The notes: generated from the letters alone by a model not told the origin. Positions 17,701 through 26,574 are shown, counted from the first letter of the stretch. The stretch is 64,000 nt of DNA from Afifella marina DSM 2698 (GCF_900102695.1 NZ_FMVW01000006.1:124001-188000); one strand, 5' to 3'. Numbers and translations are program-made.

Positions 17701-18000
17701 TCAGCTCTGGCTGCCCGGCAGTTTCGGCAGCAGCTTTTCCGTATCCATGTGCGGCCGCGGAATGACGTGGACCGAAACCACTTCACCGACGCGCTGGGCC
17801 GCAGCGGCACCCGCATCAGTGGCAGCCTTCACGGCGCCGACATCGCCACGGACCATGACGGTCACGAGACCTGAACCGATCTTCTCCGTGCCAATCAGCG
17901 TGACGTTGGCCGCTTTGACCATCGCGTCGGCCGCCTCGACCATCGCGACAAGACCCTTCGTCTCAAGCAGGCCAAGGGCTTCACCCGGTGTATTTGCCAT
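17701..18000 (-). CDS. pduA: Hexameric BMC shell protein (PduA)
   Basis: This canonical BMC-H shell protein has 99 residues. It contains the expected [20 protein letters not shown] start, the [16 protein letters not shown] segment that lines the hexamer and pore, and the [14 protein letters not shown] end. It is probably the main facet tile that lets propanediol in and holds propionaldehyde back. It is third in the operon, directly before pduB. PduJ would be the alternative name, but only one such gene is present. Confidence 0.95.
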   Translation of the reverse strand: MANTPGEALGLLETKGLVAMVEAADAMVKAANVTLIGTEKIGSGLVTVMVRGDVGAVKAATDAGAAAAQRVGEVVSVHVIPRPHMDTEKLLPKLPGSQS

Positions 18001-18006
18001 GTTGCT

Positions 18007-18498
18007 TCACTCCTCTGTGTTAGAAGCGCTGTGGTGAACCAGTCCCAGGGCAAGAAGACGTTGGCGCAATTCCTCAATGCCGGTGCCTTCAACCGCAGAG
18101 ACGGGGTAGATGTCCCCACGCACCCCGGCATCGCGAAGCAGCCGTGAGGCATGAGCGATGTCGGCGTCGGGACGATCAATCTTTGTGACCAGGCCGATGA
18201 CGGTCTGGGAAAACATCAGGAAGAACCCAGGCGGAAAGCTGGAGCGCGCGCGCGTGGCATCCTGGATCACCAGGAGCACTGCCGCGTCGTTCGCCGTCGT
18301 GATCAGATGGTTCCGGAACATCCCCATCTCGGAATATTCCCCGGGGGTGTCGATGCCCCAGCCGGCGTAGTCGACCATCTGGGTCTTGCGTGCCGCCTCG
18401 CCCGCACCTTCAAGAGCACGCAGCAGGGTCGTCTTGCCGAAGCCGACGGAGCCGAGCACCATGAAGCGCTGCTCGGAGGGAGTTTCCGCTGTAGCCAT
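18007..18498 (-). CDS. pduV: PduV/EutP-like small GTPase
   Basis: This Ras-like P-loop GTPase belongs to the PduV/EutP family. The P-loop is GSVGFGKTT, and TKID near residue 110 is the guanine-specificity motif. PduV has been linked to the shell exterior and compartment movement, and EutP has been reported to have kinase activity. Two starts are possible: ATG at 18498 (163 aa), which follows GGAG, or ATG at 18519 (170 aa), whose ATGA overlaps the pduU stop. It follows pduU directly. Confidence 0.88.
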   Translation of the reverse strand: MATAETPSEQRFMVLGSVGFGKTTLLRALEGAGEAARKTQMVDYAGWGIDTPGEYSEMGMFRNHLITTANDAAVLLVIQDATRARSSFPPGFFLMFSQTVIGLVTKIDRPDADIAHASRLLRDAGVRGDIYPVSAVEGTGIEELRQRLLALGLVHHSASNTEE

Positions 18499-18515
18499 TG
18501 CTACTCCGCCCCGCC

Positions 18516-18878
18516 TCATGTCCGCGTGACCTTGGCCGGGAAGAAGGCAAGGACACTTTGGAGCCCACGATTGGCCGCCTCGACGGCGACCTCGACACTA
18601 TCCAGGCTGCCGCACACCACCAGCGTGCCACTGAAGCGGTCCAGGAAGCCGATGGTGACATCAGCCGCCTTCATCGCCAGATCGCCCGCTATGATCGTGC
18701 CTTCGCCCGGCGTCACGGTTAAAATCCCGACCGCTTCCGCATCCTCCAGACCGACCCTTTGGCACAAAGCGGCGTCCGGATTTGCAATAACATGAGCAAT
18801 CGTTACCTGTCGGCCAGGCACGTATTCTTGAATAATACGTGTTGAAACTTCTTCCTGGTCGAACTGTGTCCGCGACAT
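18516..18878 (-). CDS. pduU: Circularly permuted BMC-H shell protein (PduU/EutS)
   Basis: This 120-residue shell protein has the PduU/EutS pattern: an N-terminal extension that forms the beta-barrel cap (RIIQEYVPGRQVTIAHVIANP), followed by the permuted BMC fold (AVGILTVTPGEGTIIAGDLAMKAADV split across the core). Its length equals that of PduU (about 116). It is the first gene of the minus-strand operon, so the promoter should lie in 18879-19293. AAGGAAG occurs about 12 bases before the ATG. Confidence 0.93.
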   Translation of the reverse strand: MSRTQFDQEEVSTRIIQEYVPGRQVTIAHVIANPDAALCQRVGLEDAEAVGILTVTPGEGTIIAGDLAMKAADVTIGFLDRFSGTLVVCGSLDSVEVAVEAANRGLQSVLAFFPAKVTRT

Positions 18879-19293
18879 GCTTAGTTGTTCTTCCTTTTGA
18901 GACAGTCGCAGTTTTAGACGTCGGGGGTCACGCCTTCAATGCACGGACCGGCGGATGCACTCCACAAATCGACTTTTGTTCCGCCTAGCCGTGTACGAAG
19001 TCAGCCGAAAAGTGCACAACCATAGCGGCTAATTGCATTGCCGCACCCTCCCCCGCCACATAAGAAGGTACGAGCTAAGGTAGCTGGTTCTGCCGCATTC
19101 ATAAGGGTTTGCGGCCACCGATAGTGTTGTGCGTGAGGGCGCTGATTACGCCAGCAGTGGCCGACGATATCTTCTGCCCCCAAAATGCAACCAGAGATAT
19201 TTGCCGGTTTTGCCATAGGCCGAACAATGCGCGGCGTGGCTCACGGAATCCGCGTTGAGCCGCGGACAAATGTGCCCATCTGGAGCGTCTACT
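18879..19293. promoter_or_regulatory. Divergent control region between pduU and the alcohol dehydrogenase
   Basis: This 415-bp gene-free stretch must hold the promoters for both the BMC operon and the adh-ackA-eutJ operon. I see no convincing gene. An inverted repeat GCCGCA/TGCGGC (19092-19097 and 19110-19115) is the only palindrome worth noting. The AraC-type response regulator at 22594-23463 is the likely factor acting here, but its site cannot be read off. Confidence 0.55.
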
Positions 19294-20415
19294 GTGAAAG
19301 CTTTAGTCTATTACGGCTCTGGAAAGATCTCTTGGGAAGACAAACCCCTCCCGAAGATCGAGCACCCGGCGGACGTTATCGTCCGGATCAGCAAGACGAC
19401 GCTATGCGGCACCGACCTTGCGATTCTGCGCGGCGGCGTGCCCACCGTTCAGCCCGGCCGCACGATTGGCCACGAGGCCACCGGCTACATCACCGAGGTC
19501 GGGCCCGCCGTCCAGGACTTCAAGGTCGGTGACCACGTCATCATTCCCTGCAACACGTCGTGCGGGCGTTGCGACCCTTGCCGTAGGGGGCTCCACTCAA
19601 GCTGCGAGCGGGGAGGCTGGCTGCTCGGCAACACGATCGACGGCGTTCAGGCCGAATATGCGCGCATCCCGCTTGCCGATTCGAGCCTCTTTCGCATTCC
19701 GGACGGGGTCGACGAGGAAGCGGCTTTGATGCTTGCCGACATTCTTCCCACTGGCCTCGAGGTCGGTGTCAAGCGTGCGGAGGTGAGCCTCGGCGATGCT
19801 CTCGTCGTCATCGGCGCGGGGCCTGTCGGTCTGGCGACCATCCTCGCTGCGGAATTCTACTCGCCGGCCCGGATCATCGCCATCGACCTGGACGACAATC
19901 GCCTGGCCAAGGCTCTCGAAATCGGCGCCACGAACATCATCAACAACAAGGACGGCAAGGCGCGCGAGAAGGTCATGGCGCTCACCGAAGGGCGTGGCGC
20001 CGACGCGGTCATCGAGGTGATCGGCAATCCGGCGACCTTCCAGCTGGCGCAGGAGATCCTCGCCGCCGGCGGCCGCATGGCCAATATCGGCATCTTCCAC
20101 AAGAGCACCGAACTGCACAGCGAAACGCTTTGGACGCACAACATCACCCTGCGCATGGGCGTGGTCGACAACAGCACGGTGCCGGTCCTTTTGAAGATGG
20201 TTCAGGCGGGAAGGCTCGACCCGACGAGCCTCGTCTCACACCACTTCCACATCAACGAGATCCTCGACGCCTACGAGATCTTCAAGAACGCGGCTGAGGA
20301 GGAGGCGATCAAGGTCGTCCTCTCCACCGATGCCGCCAAGAAAGCTGGCAGCGGCGTCTCCAACGACAACGAGTTCATTCGACAAATCGTGGGGCGCGTC
20401 CTGGCCAGCCTCTGA
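19294..20415 (+). CDS. Zinc-dependent alcohol dehydrogenase with C-terminal encapsulation helix
   Basis: This medium-chain zinc alcohol dehydrogenase probably reduces propionaldehyde to propanol and so regenerates NAD+ for PduP. The catalytic zinc ligands (CGTDLAILRGG, GHEATG), the four-Cys structural zinc loop (CGRCDPCRRGLHSSC) and the NAD motif GAGPVGLA are present. The last 15 residues (NEFIRQIVGRVLASL) form an amphipathic helix like the N-terminal encapsulation peptides of PduP, PduD and PduE, joined by an Ala/Gly/Ser linker. I chose the GTG at 19294 (373 aa) because GGAG lies eight bases upstream and the family start then fits. It takes the place of iron-type PduQ, which is absent. Confidence 0.9.
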   Translation: MKALVYYGSGKISWEDKPLPKIEHPADVIVRISKTTLCGTDLAILRGGVPTVQPGRTIGHEATGYITEVGPAVQDFKVGDHVIIPCNTSCGRCDPCRRGLHSSCERGGWLLGNTIDGVQAEYARIPLADSSLFRIPDGVDEEAALMLADILPTGLEVGVKRAEVSLGDALVVIGAGPVGLATILAAEFYSPARIIAIDLDDNRLAKALEIGATNIINNKDGKAREKVMALTEGRGADAVIEVIGNPATFQLAQEILAAGGRMANIGIFHKSTELHSETLWTHNITLRMGVVDNSTVPVLLKMVQAGRLDPTSLVSHHFHINEILDAYEIFKNAAEEEAIKVVLSTDAAKKAGSGVSNDNEFIRQIVGRVLASL

Positions 20416-20492
20416 CATCCCTCGCCAACGGCCGCCATGCGGCACGGCTTAACGAAAACCGGCGCCCCACGCCTTTCGAAGGCAGTGCGGCC

Positions 20493-21722
20493 ATGCTTGC
20501 GGAGTGTTCACCGGTGATTTTGGTTATCAATTGCGGCAGCTCGACGCTGAAATACCAGCTCTACACGACCGATCTGAAGGTCGTCACCGCCAAAGGCCTC
20601 ATCAGCAAGATCGGCGAAGATGGCTCAAGGGTGGAACATGCCGCTCACGGATCGAAACATGTCCGCGTGATGCCAGTTCCGGATCATCACACGGCCTTCA
20701 CTGCCATGATCGACCGTTTGATCGATCCCGAGGTCGGGGTCATCAAAGACATCAGCGAGGTTACGGCGGTCGGCCACCGCGCTGTTCACGGCGCCGACAC
20801 TTTCGTCAAATCGTCGGTGATCAATGACGAAGTCATCGCCAAGCTCGAAGAATGCGTCCCGCTCGCCCCACTTCACAACCCGCCAAATCTCGTCGGCATC
20901 GTTGAGGCGCGCAAATTGCTGCCGGACGTACCGCAGGTGGTCGTCTTCGACACCGCCTTCCACCAGACCATGCCCGAATATGCGCATGTCTACGCCCTGC
21001 CCTACGAGCTCTATAGCGAGCACCGGATCCGTCGCTACGGTTTCCACGGAACGTCCTGCCGCTTCGTCAATCAAAGAGCGGCGGACATGCTCGGCAGACC
21101 GGTGGACGAGCTCAAAATGGTCATCTGCCATCTCGGCAACGGCGTCACCATCGACGCGATCGAGAACGGGCGCTCGGTCGATACGAGCATCGGTTTTGCG
21201 ACGTTTTCCGGCGTGATGATGGGCACGCGCTCCGGCGACGTCGATCCAGGGCTGATTTTCTATCTCAACAAACAGCTCGGCATGAGCCTCGGCGATATCG
21301 AGGCGATGCTGTACAAAAGGAGCGGCCTCCTCGGCGTTTCGGGCATCAGCAACGATATGCGCGAAGTGGAGGAACGTGCCGAGGGCGGCTGCGAACGTTG
21401 CGAGCTCGCACTCGAGATGTTCGCTTACATGACGCGGAAATATATCGGCTCCTATGCGGCCGCCTTGGGCGGGCTCGATGCGTTGGTCTTCACCGCGGGC
21501 ATCGGCGAGAACAGCCCCTCGATGCGAGCGCGAATCTGCGAGAAGCTCGGCTTCCTCGGGATTGCCATCGATAGCGACGCCAACGAGGCGCCTGGCGACG
21601 ATGGGCGGATCAGCACCCGCGCTTCCAGGACCGCGGCAATGGTCGTGCCGACCGACGAGGAAAAGATGATCGCCATCGACACACTTCGCCTGACCGAAAA
21701 GGCGAGAGCAGCAGCCGCGTGA
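20493..21722 (+). CDS. ackA: Acetate/propionate kinase (AckA/PduW family)
   Basis: This enzyme makes ATP from propionyl-phosphate (or acetyl-phosphate) produced by PduL. The start motif NCGSSTLKYQL, the active-site GHRAVHGAD, HGTSCRFV and the ATP-binding TAGIGENSPSMR are clear. The full frame has 409 residues, close to PduW (404). A GTG at 20514, nine bases after GGAG, would put the family motif right at the N-terminus (402 aa) and may be the real start. No targeting helix is visible, so it is probably cytosolic. It could also serve acetyl-phosphate from the PFL pathway. Confidence 0.93.
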   Translation: MLAECSPVILVINCGSSTLKYQLYTTDLKVVTAKGLISKIGEDGSRVEHAAHGSKHVRVMPVPDHHTAFTAMIDRLIDPEVGVIKDISEVTAVGHRAVHGADTFVKSSVINDEVIAKLEECVPLAPLHNPPNLVGIVEARKLLPDVPQVVVFDTAFHQTMPEYAHVYALPYELYSEHRIRRYGFHGTSCRFVNQRAADMLGRPVDELKMVICHLGNGVTIDAIENGRSVDTSIGFATFSGVMMGTRSGDVDPGLIFYLNKQLGMSLGDIEAMLYKRSGLLGVSGISNDMREVEERAEGGCERCELALEMFAYMTRKYIGSYAAALGGLDALVFTAGIGENSPSMRARICEKLGFLGIAIDSDANEAPGDDGRISTRASRTAAMVVPTDEEKMIAIDTLRLTEKARAAAA

Positions 21723-21732
21723 GGCAGGAACG

Positions 21733-22581
21733 ATGAACAGCCACGCCGACGACATCCTCGCCCGTGCAGTCAGCGTCTTCAACAAGGCGCCGGCTCGGCA
21801 GGGTTACAAGGGCCGCGTTCATGTCGGGGTCGATCTCGGCACGGCCTATACCGTCCTCGTCGTCCTCGACGAGGATGGGCAGCCGCTCGCAGGGCGCTAT
21901 CAGTTCGCCCAAATCGTGCGGGACGGCCTCGTGGTGGATTTCATCGGCGCCATGCAGATCCTTTCGCGCATGAAGGCGGAGGTTGAGGCGGATCTCGGCT
22001 TCGCGCTCGAGAGTGCGGCGACCTCCTACCCTCCCGGCGTTGCACCGGCAGAGGTGAAGGCAACGCAGAATGTCGTCATCGGTGCGGGGCTCGAATGCGA
22101 GCATTTCGTCGATGAGCCGACAGCGGCCAATGCCCTCCTGCAGATCAAAGACGGGGCGGTGGTCGACGTCGGCGGCGGCACGACGGGCGTTGCGATCTTC
22201 AAGGATGGCGAAGTCGTCTATACGGCCGATGAGGCGACCGGCGGGACCCAGTTCACTTTGGTGCTGTCAGGCGCCCTCGGCGTCTCCTTCGAGGAAGCCG
22301 AGAACATCAAGAAAGACCCGAAAAGGGCCCGTTCCCTCTATCCACTGGTCAGACCGGTGATGCAGAAAGTCGGCAGCATCGTTGCCCATCATATCGCCCC
22401 TTACGACGTCAAAACCATCCATCTGGTGGGCGGCACTAGCGGGATGCCCGGCATGGCCGACATCGTGGCCGAGATGACCGGAATCCCGACGAAGCTGCCG
22501 TCTCACCCGATGTTCGTGACGCCGATCGGCATCGCCATGCATGATCGCGAAGACAAAACGGCCACGCCGCCCCAGAAATAG
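21733..22581 (+). CDS. eutJ: EutJ-like Hsp70-fold chaperone
   Basis: This 282-residue protein has the actin/Hsp70 ATPase fold of the EutJ family (VDLGTAYTVLVVLDEDG, DEPTAAN, DVGGGTTGVAIF, LVGGTSGMPGM). EutJ is part of ethanolamine compartment operons and is thought to act as a chaperone or reactivase; it is unusual in an otherwise pdu-type set. AGGAA lies before the ATG, 10 bp after the kinase stop. It ends 12 bp before the convergent response regulator. Confidence 0.9.
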   Translation: MNSHADDILARAVSVFNKAPARQGYKGRVHVGVDLGTAYTVLVVLDEDGQPLAGRYQFAQIVRDGLVVDFIGAMQILSRMKAEVEADLGFALESAATSYPPGVAPAEVKATQNVVIGAGLECEHFVDEPTAANALLQIKDGAVVDVGGGTTGVAIFKDGEVVYTADEATGGTQFTLVLSGALGVSFEEAENIKKDPKRARSLYPLVRPVMQKVGSIVAHHIAPYDVKTIHLVGGTSGMPGMADIVAEMTGIPTKLPSHPMFVTPIGIAMHDREDKTATPPQK

Positions 22582-22593
22582 GCGGCACGAAAA

Positions 22594-23463
22594 TCACTGC
22601 GCGTTGGGCACCGGCTCTTTTTCGCTTCGGCGGAACTGCGCCGGCGTCATCCCGGTCTCACGCTGGAACAGGCGGTAGAAGTTGGTGACGTTCGCATAGC
22701 CGACCTGTTCGGCGACCGCTTCGTTGGTCGTGTCGGTCGTCAAAAGCAGGTCTTTGGCCGCCTCGATGCGCTTCTCGGTGAGAAACTGCTTGTAGCTGAT
22801 GCCGACGCATTCGCGAAAACGGTGCGCAAGATGCGACGGGCTCAGATGCGCAATGTTGGCGACGGCCGCGAGCGACATGTTTTCATCGGCATAGTTCTCG
22901 GAGATGAAGGCGATCGCTCGCTTGACCGGATCTCTCTCCTGCGCACAGGGCGTTGCCGCGGACGTCACGTCACGGGCGACCTCCGCATCGGCAGCGGACG
23001 ACGACGCACTCAATTCCGTGCAGATCTCGCCGTGGAGCTTGCGCAACAATTCGCCCAGCTTCGCAGGACGGATCGGCTTCAACAGATAGTCGAGCGCACC
23101 GATCTTGAGCGCGCGTTGCACATAGGCAAATTCATCATAAGCCGTGAGGAAAATGAGCCGCGTGCGCGGCAGCTCGGCCTTGATGATCGCCGCCGCGTCC
23201 AACCCGTCCACGCCGGGCATCTTGATGTCGATCAGAATGAGCTCGGGCCGCTCACGCCGCGCCAGCTCCACCGCCTCGGAGCCGTTCTTAGCCTCCCAGA
23301 CATTGGCGAAGTCGAGCGCCTCAGCCGCCACGACGCGGCTGATCGTCGAGCGAATGATGGGCGTGTCGTCGGCCACCAAAAGGCCGGGCCGAACCGAGGA
23401 CTCCTGCTGAAAAGCGCCTTGGAACATGGACGCAAAACGCTCAGTGCGGGCGAGCTCAAGCAT
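22594..23463 (-). CDS. Response regulator with AraC-type DNA-binding domain
   Basis: A receiver domain (residues about 27-150, phospho-acceptor Asp in LILIDIKMPGVDG, Lys in LLKPIRP) is followed by an AraC/XylS helix-turn-helix domain (residues about 190-285: LAHRFRECVGISYKQFLTEKR split over the first helix, and VGYANVTNFYRLFQRETGMTP in the second). The ATG at 23463 overlaps the stop codon of the histidine kinase (ATGCTTGA), so the pair is translationally coupled; a longer frame to 23520 is not needed. It is the likely regulator of the BMC operons, by analogy with PocR-linked systems. Confidence 0.92.
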   Translation of the reverse strand: MLELARTERFASMFQGAFQQESSVRPGLLVADDTPIIRSTISRVVAAEALDFANVWEAKNGSEAVELARRERPELILIDIKMPGVDGLDAAAIIKAELPRTRLIFLTAYDEFAYVQRALKIGALDYLLKPIRPAKLGELLRKLHGEICTELSASSSAADAEVARDVTSAATPCAQERDPVKRAIAFISENYADENMSLAAVANIAHLSPSHLAHRFRECVGISYKQFLTEKRIEAAKDLLLTTDTTNEAVAEQVGYANVTNFYRLFQRETGMTPAQFRRSEKEPVPNAQ

Positions 23464-24706
23464 TTTCGAGCTGCGCATAGTCGCCGAGTGGCCAGGAAAG
23501 CTCAATTCGGGTTCCCTCATTCAATCTGCTTGTTACTTTGAGATCGAAGTCGTTGCCGTACTCGCTGTCGAGCCGGGTGATGACACTTTGCAGTCCGAGA
23601 GCGGCGCGGCTGCGCTCCGCCTGCTGCAGGACACAACGATCGTTGTTGAGCGCGGCGACCTGAGCCTCGCTCATCCCCGCGCCGTTGTCATAGACCTCGA
23701 TCAAGCCGCGATCGTCCACCCTCCGGGCCGAAACGCGCACGCGAACCGGCCGCGAGAGCGCTTCCACCCCGTGCACGATGGCATTCTCGGCAAGCGGCTG
23801 CAGAACCATGCACGGGACCGGCCAATTGCGCAGGCTTTCGTCGAGATCGACTTCGATGCTCAGGTGGTCGCCGAAGCGAAGCTGGTGGAGGCGCAAGCAG
23901 CGTTCGATCATGTCGAATTCTTCGCTGAGCGGCACCGAAGTGGCGAGATTGCGCAGGCTGTAGCGGAGGATGTCGCTCAGCATGTAAGCGACTTCCTCGG
24001 TTTTCACCGCCTTCTCCTCGAAGGCCGTGTAGCCAATGAGCGTCAAAGAATTGAACAGGAAATGCGGATTGACGCGCGCCTGCAACGCCCGCAACTGGGC
24101 ATCCTGCAGCGCCTTTTCCGTGGCGGCTTTGGCTTTCACCTCTTTGAGGAGGCGTGCCTGGATCAGGTTCGTCTTGCCAATCTCGATGATGTGGCTCGCC
24201 GCCAGCATCAGCATCTCGACGGCGGAATCGAGGCGATCTCGATCGGCCGCCGGCATGGCATAGACGGCTTCCTCAAGCTCTGCCGGAGCAATGCCGAGAG
24301 AATGATTTCGGTCGAGCACGTTGCTGATCGTGCGCTCGCGCTCGTCTTCGAGCATCACCTGGCCGCACAAGAGGCAGCCGAGATATTCATCCTCGATGAT
24401 GATCGGCGCGGCGACGTCGACGAGCCCGGCATGGCAGACATAAGTCGCCGGCCGGCCTGAGCGGTAGGCGGCGAGCCCCCCGCAGGCATCGCATGCATGA
24501 CAACGCCGCAACCCTTCGGGGGTGGAGCGCATCAAACGACACACAGGCTGGAAATTGCTCGCTTTGGTGACGGGCACCCCGTCGCGATCAACCGTCACCG
24601 CGGCCATATCCATGGCCTTGGCAAAAGTGTCCTGGATCCGCTGCAACGTCGGAACGTCGACGAAGTCCTGGATCCGCCACTTATGAGTTGGGAAATGCTC
24701 TTCCAT
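23456..24706 (-). CDS. Histidine kinase with PocR sensory domain (LytS/YesM-type)
   Basis: This soluble sensor kinase of 416 residues has no membrane segment. Residues about 1-155 are a PocR domain (RIQDTFAKAMDMAAVTVD, cysteine-rich CRLMRSTPEGLRRCHACD), the ligand-binding module of the pdu/cob activator PocR, which responds to propanediol. A linker helix (170-205) leads to the His_kinase domain (PHFLFNSL, phospho-acceptor His) and an HATPase end (LAENAIVHGVE, YDNGAGMS). The ATG at 24706 fits the domain start; the ribosome site is weak, as expected for a riboswitch-controlled start. It shares a transcript with the AraC-type regulator and is preceded by a cobalamin riboswitch. Confidence 0.92.
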   Translation of the reverse strand: MEEHFPTHKWRIQDFVDVPTLQRIQDTFAKAMDMAAVTVDRDGVPVTKASNFQPVCRLMRSTPEGLRRCHACDACGGLAAYRSGRPATYVCHAGLVDVAAPIIIEDEYLGCLLCGQVMLEDERERTISNVLDRNHSLGIAPAELEEAVYAMPAADRDRLDSAVEMLMLAASHIIEIGKTNLIQARLLKEVKAKAATEKALQDAQLRALQARVNPHFLFNSLTLIGYTAFEEKAVKTEEVAYMLSDILRYSLRNLATSVPLSEEFDMIERCLRLHQLRFGDHLSIEVDLDESLRNWPVPCMVLQPLAENAIVHGVEALSRPVRVRVSARRVDDRGLIEVYDNGAGMSEAQVAALNNDRCVLQQAERSRAALGLQSVITRLDSEYGNDFDLKVTSRLNEGTRIELSWPLGDYAQLENA

Positions 24707-24838
24707 CAGGATGACCGACCTGCCCAACGCCGAAAGATGACAAGCAAGCGCAAGCGCTGCCCGCCGTGATTTTCGTCGCTGGATGCAGACCCCGACATCC
24801 CTCGTTGTACGCCGACAGCCCACACAGCCCGACGCACA

Positions 24839-25024
24839 TCACCGGCAGGTCTCCTGGCTCGCGGCACCAAGCAAGGGCTACCTTCCCAGCGCTCACGCGC
24901 CAGTGGCACTCCCAGCCCTGCTCTCCGCTCACAGTTGCGGGGGCAGCTACGGTTTCGGCCCCTTTTGGGTATGCCTCACCGTATTCCCTTTTCATCCTCG
25001 CGCTCTCACGCTCGGAAACCGGTA
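24839..25024 (-). promoter_or_regulatory. Cobalamin riboswitch in the leader of the PocR kinase
   Basis: Read on the minus strand, the conserved cobalamin elements appear in order: a 5' P1 strand (ACCGG), AAAAGGGAATACGGTG, the CCCCCGCAACTGTGAGCGG core, GCCACTGG, GGGAAGG, and the B12 box AGCCAGGAGACCTGCC ending in GGTGA that pairs back to P1. All are well preserved. The start codon of the PocR kinase lies 133 bases beyond the end. That platform has no hairpin followed by a U run, so control by translation or Rho is more likely than intrinsic termination. Confidence 0.92.
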
Positions 25025-25031
25025 ACAGGCT

Positions 25032-25061
25032 TTTACTGGCGCCAACGGCGGCTTATGTCAA
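25032..25061 (-). promoter_or_regulatory. Possible promoter for the riboswitch transcript
   Basis: On the minus strand TTGACA (25056-25061) is followed after about 18 bases by AGTAAA (a poor -10 box). Transcription would begin near 25025, right at the start of the riboswitch P1 stem. The -35 is good, the -10 weak. Confidence 0.3.
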
Positions 25062-25471
25062 GTCGGCAGGGCCGCTAACGCTTTCGTTACCCACCGGCAA
25101 TAGGAGAAAATTCTATCTTCGGTTTATTTTTAGCGCGTGCAGGTTGCTATCTGCCATAAAACGGCCACTCGAAGCTCCAATATTCGTAATATTTACATCG
25201 GAATTGGAGAATAATACTTCGATGTATGACGATTTCTACAGGCGCTCGCGCCCCGATCCGGCCATAATGCCGCACGTTGCCGGGCCTCGACACCCTCTTC
25301 GCCTGGCCTCAGCGGCACCACCCCGCGGGACGTATAGCGCCTTTCAGTACAGGATTTCTGCAACAGAGGCGGACTGCCCGTGTGCCGTCCAGCAACCTCC
25401 TCGGGGTCGCCTCCTCCGGGCCACCCCTTCGAGCACGGGGGTGGCCGATGCCGTCAAAGCCTCGGCCCGAA
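25062..25471. other. About 410-bp gene-free stretch upstream of the riboswitch
   Basis: No protein-like frame is seen. It holds the upstream side of the riboswitch promoter and the 3' flank of the convergent-oriented ABC ATPase operon, including a 9-bp stem GGCCACCCC/GGGGTGGCC at 25419-25446. That hairpin follows the ATPase gene on the minus strand but has no T run. Confidence 0.45.
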
Positions 25472-26560
25472 CTATAGAGCCTGACCATCCCCGTCGAAGA
25501 AATGGCAATGGGCGGGATCGAAACTCAGCCAAACGCGCTCGCCCGTCGTCACATCGCTGATCCCAGCCGTCTCGACGGTCACGAGATCATCCTCGCCGAT
25601 ATTGGCATAGAGAAGCGTGTGGTTGCCGAAAGTCTCGACGACGACGATCTCGGCCGCAATACCTTCGGTTTTCTCGCGGCTGAACTTGATCTCATGCGGG
25701 CGGATGCCGAGCACGACATCGTCCCGATCGATCGCTGCCGCCGGCGCTTCCGGAAAAGCCATTTCGACCCCGTTCGGGAGCTTGAGGCGAGGACCTCCCT
25801 CCGACGCTCCGGCGACGCGCACCGGCAGGAAGTTCATCTGCGGGCTGCCGATGAAGCTCGCCACGAAACGGGTCTTCGGCTTGCCATAGAGTTCGAGCGG
25901 CGTGCCCACCTGCTCGATGCGCCCCTCGTTCAACACCACGATGCGGTCCGCCAGCGTCATCGCCTCGGTCTGATCGTGCGTGACGTAGATCATCGTGGCG
26001 TCCATGTCGCGATGCAGGCGCGCGATCTCGATGCGCATCTGGGCGCGCAGAGCTGCGTCGAGGTTGGACAAAGGCTCGTCGAACAGGAAGACCTTCGGAT
26101 CGCGCACGATCGCACGACCGATGGCGACACGCTGGCGTTGTCCACCAGACAATTGCCGCGGCTTGCGCTGGAGAAGCTCCGACAGGCGCAACATTTCCGC
26201 CGCTTCCGTGACCTGCCGCTTGATCTCCGACTTCTCGACCTTCGCCTGCTTCAGGCCGAAGCCCATATTCTCTTCCACGGTCAGATGCGGATAGAGCGCG
26301 TAGGACTGGAACACCATCGAGATGCCGCGCTTGGCAGGCGACAAATCCTTCACCGAACGCCCCTCGATCAAAAGGTCGCCGGAGGTGATCTCCTCCAGCC
26401 CCGCAATCAAGCGCAGGAGCGTCGACTTCCCGCATCCAGACGGTCCGACGAAAACGACGAATTCTCCGGGCTCGACACCAAGGTCGACACCGCGGATCAC
26501 CTCCGCGGCCCCGAACTTCTTACGCACGCCTCGAAGTTCAACTTGCAGCTCTCGGGCCAT
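25472..26560 (-). CDS. UgpC/MsmK-type sugar ABC transporter ATPase
   Basis: This ATPase energises a sugar ABC importer in the cytoplasm. Walker A is GPSGCGKST, the signature [15 protein letters not shown], Walker [13 protein letters not shown], and the H-loop YVTHD. The C-terminal OB-like regulatory domain (about 235-362) is typical of the MalK/UgpC group. The ATG at 26560 follows GAGGTG. It is the third gene of the minus-strand operon, downstream of the ROK kinase, while the matching binding protein and permeases lie in the plus-strand operon at 30194-33201. Confidence 0.93.
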   Translation of the reverse strand: MARELQVELRGVRKKFGAAEVIRGVDLGVEPGEFVVFVGPSGCGKSTLLRLIAGLEEITSGDLLIEGRSVKDLSPAKRGISMVFQSYALYPHLTVEENMGFGLKQAKVEKSEIKRQVTEAAEMLRLSELLQRKPRQLSGGQRQRVAIGRAIVRDPKVFLFDEPLSNLDAALRAQMRIEIARLHRDMDATMIYVTHDQTEAMTLADRIVVLNEGRIEQVGTPLELYGKPKTRFVASFIGSPQMNFLPVRVAGASEGGPRLKLPNGVEMAFPEAPAAAIDRDDVVLGIRPHEIKFSREKTEGIAAEIVVVETFGNHTLLYANIGEDDLVTVETAGISDVTTGERVWLSFDPAHCHFFDGDGQAL

Positions 26561-26574
26561 GGCGGTCACCTCGT

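Noticed and set aside
24839-25024. Antisense-RNA arrangement as in Listeria aspocR
   Set aside because: The riboswitch lies on the same strand and upstream of the kinase, not downstream and antisense to it.
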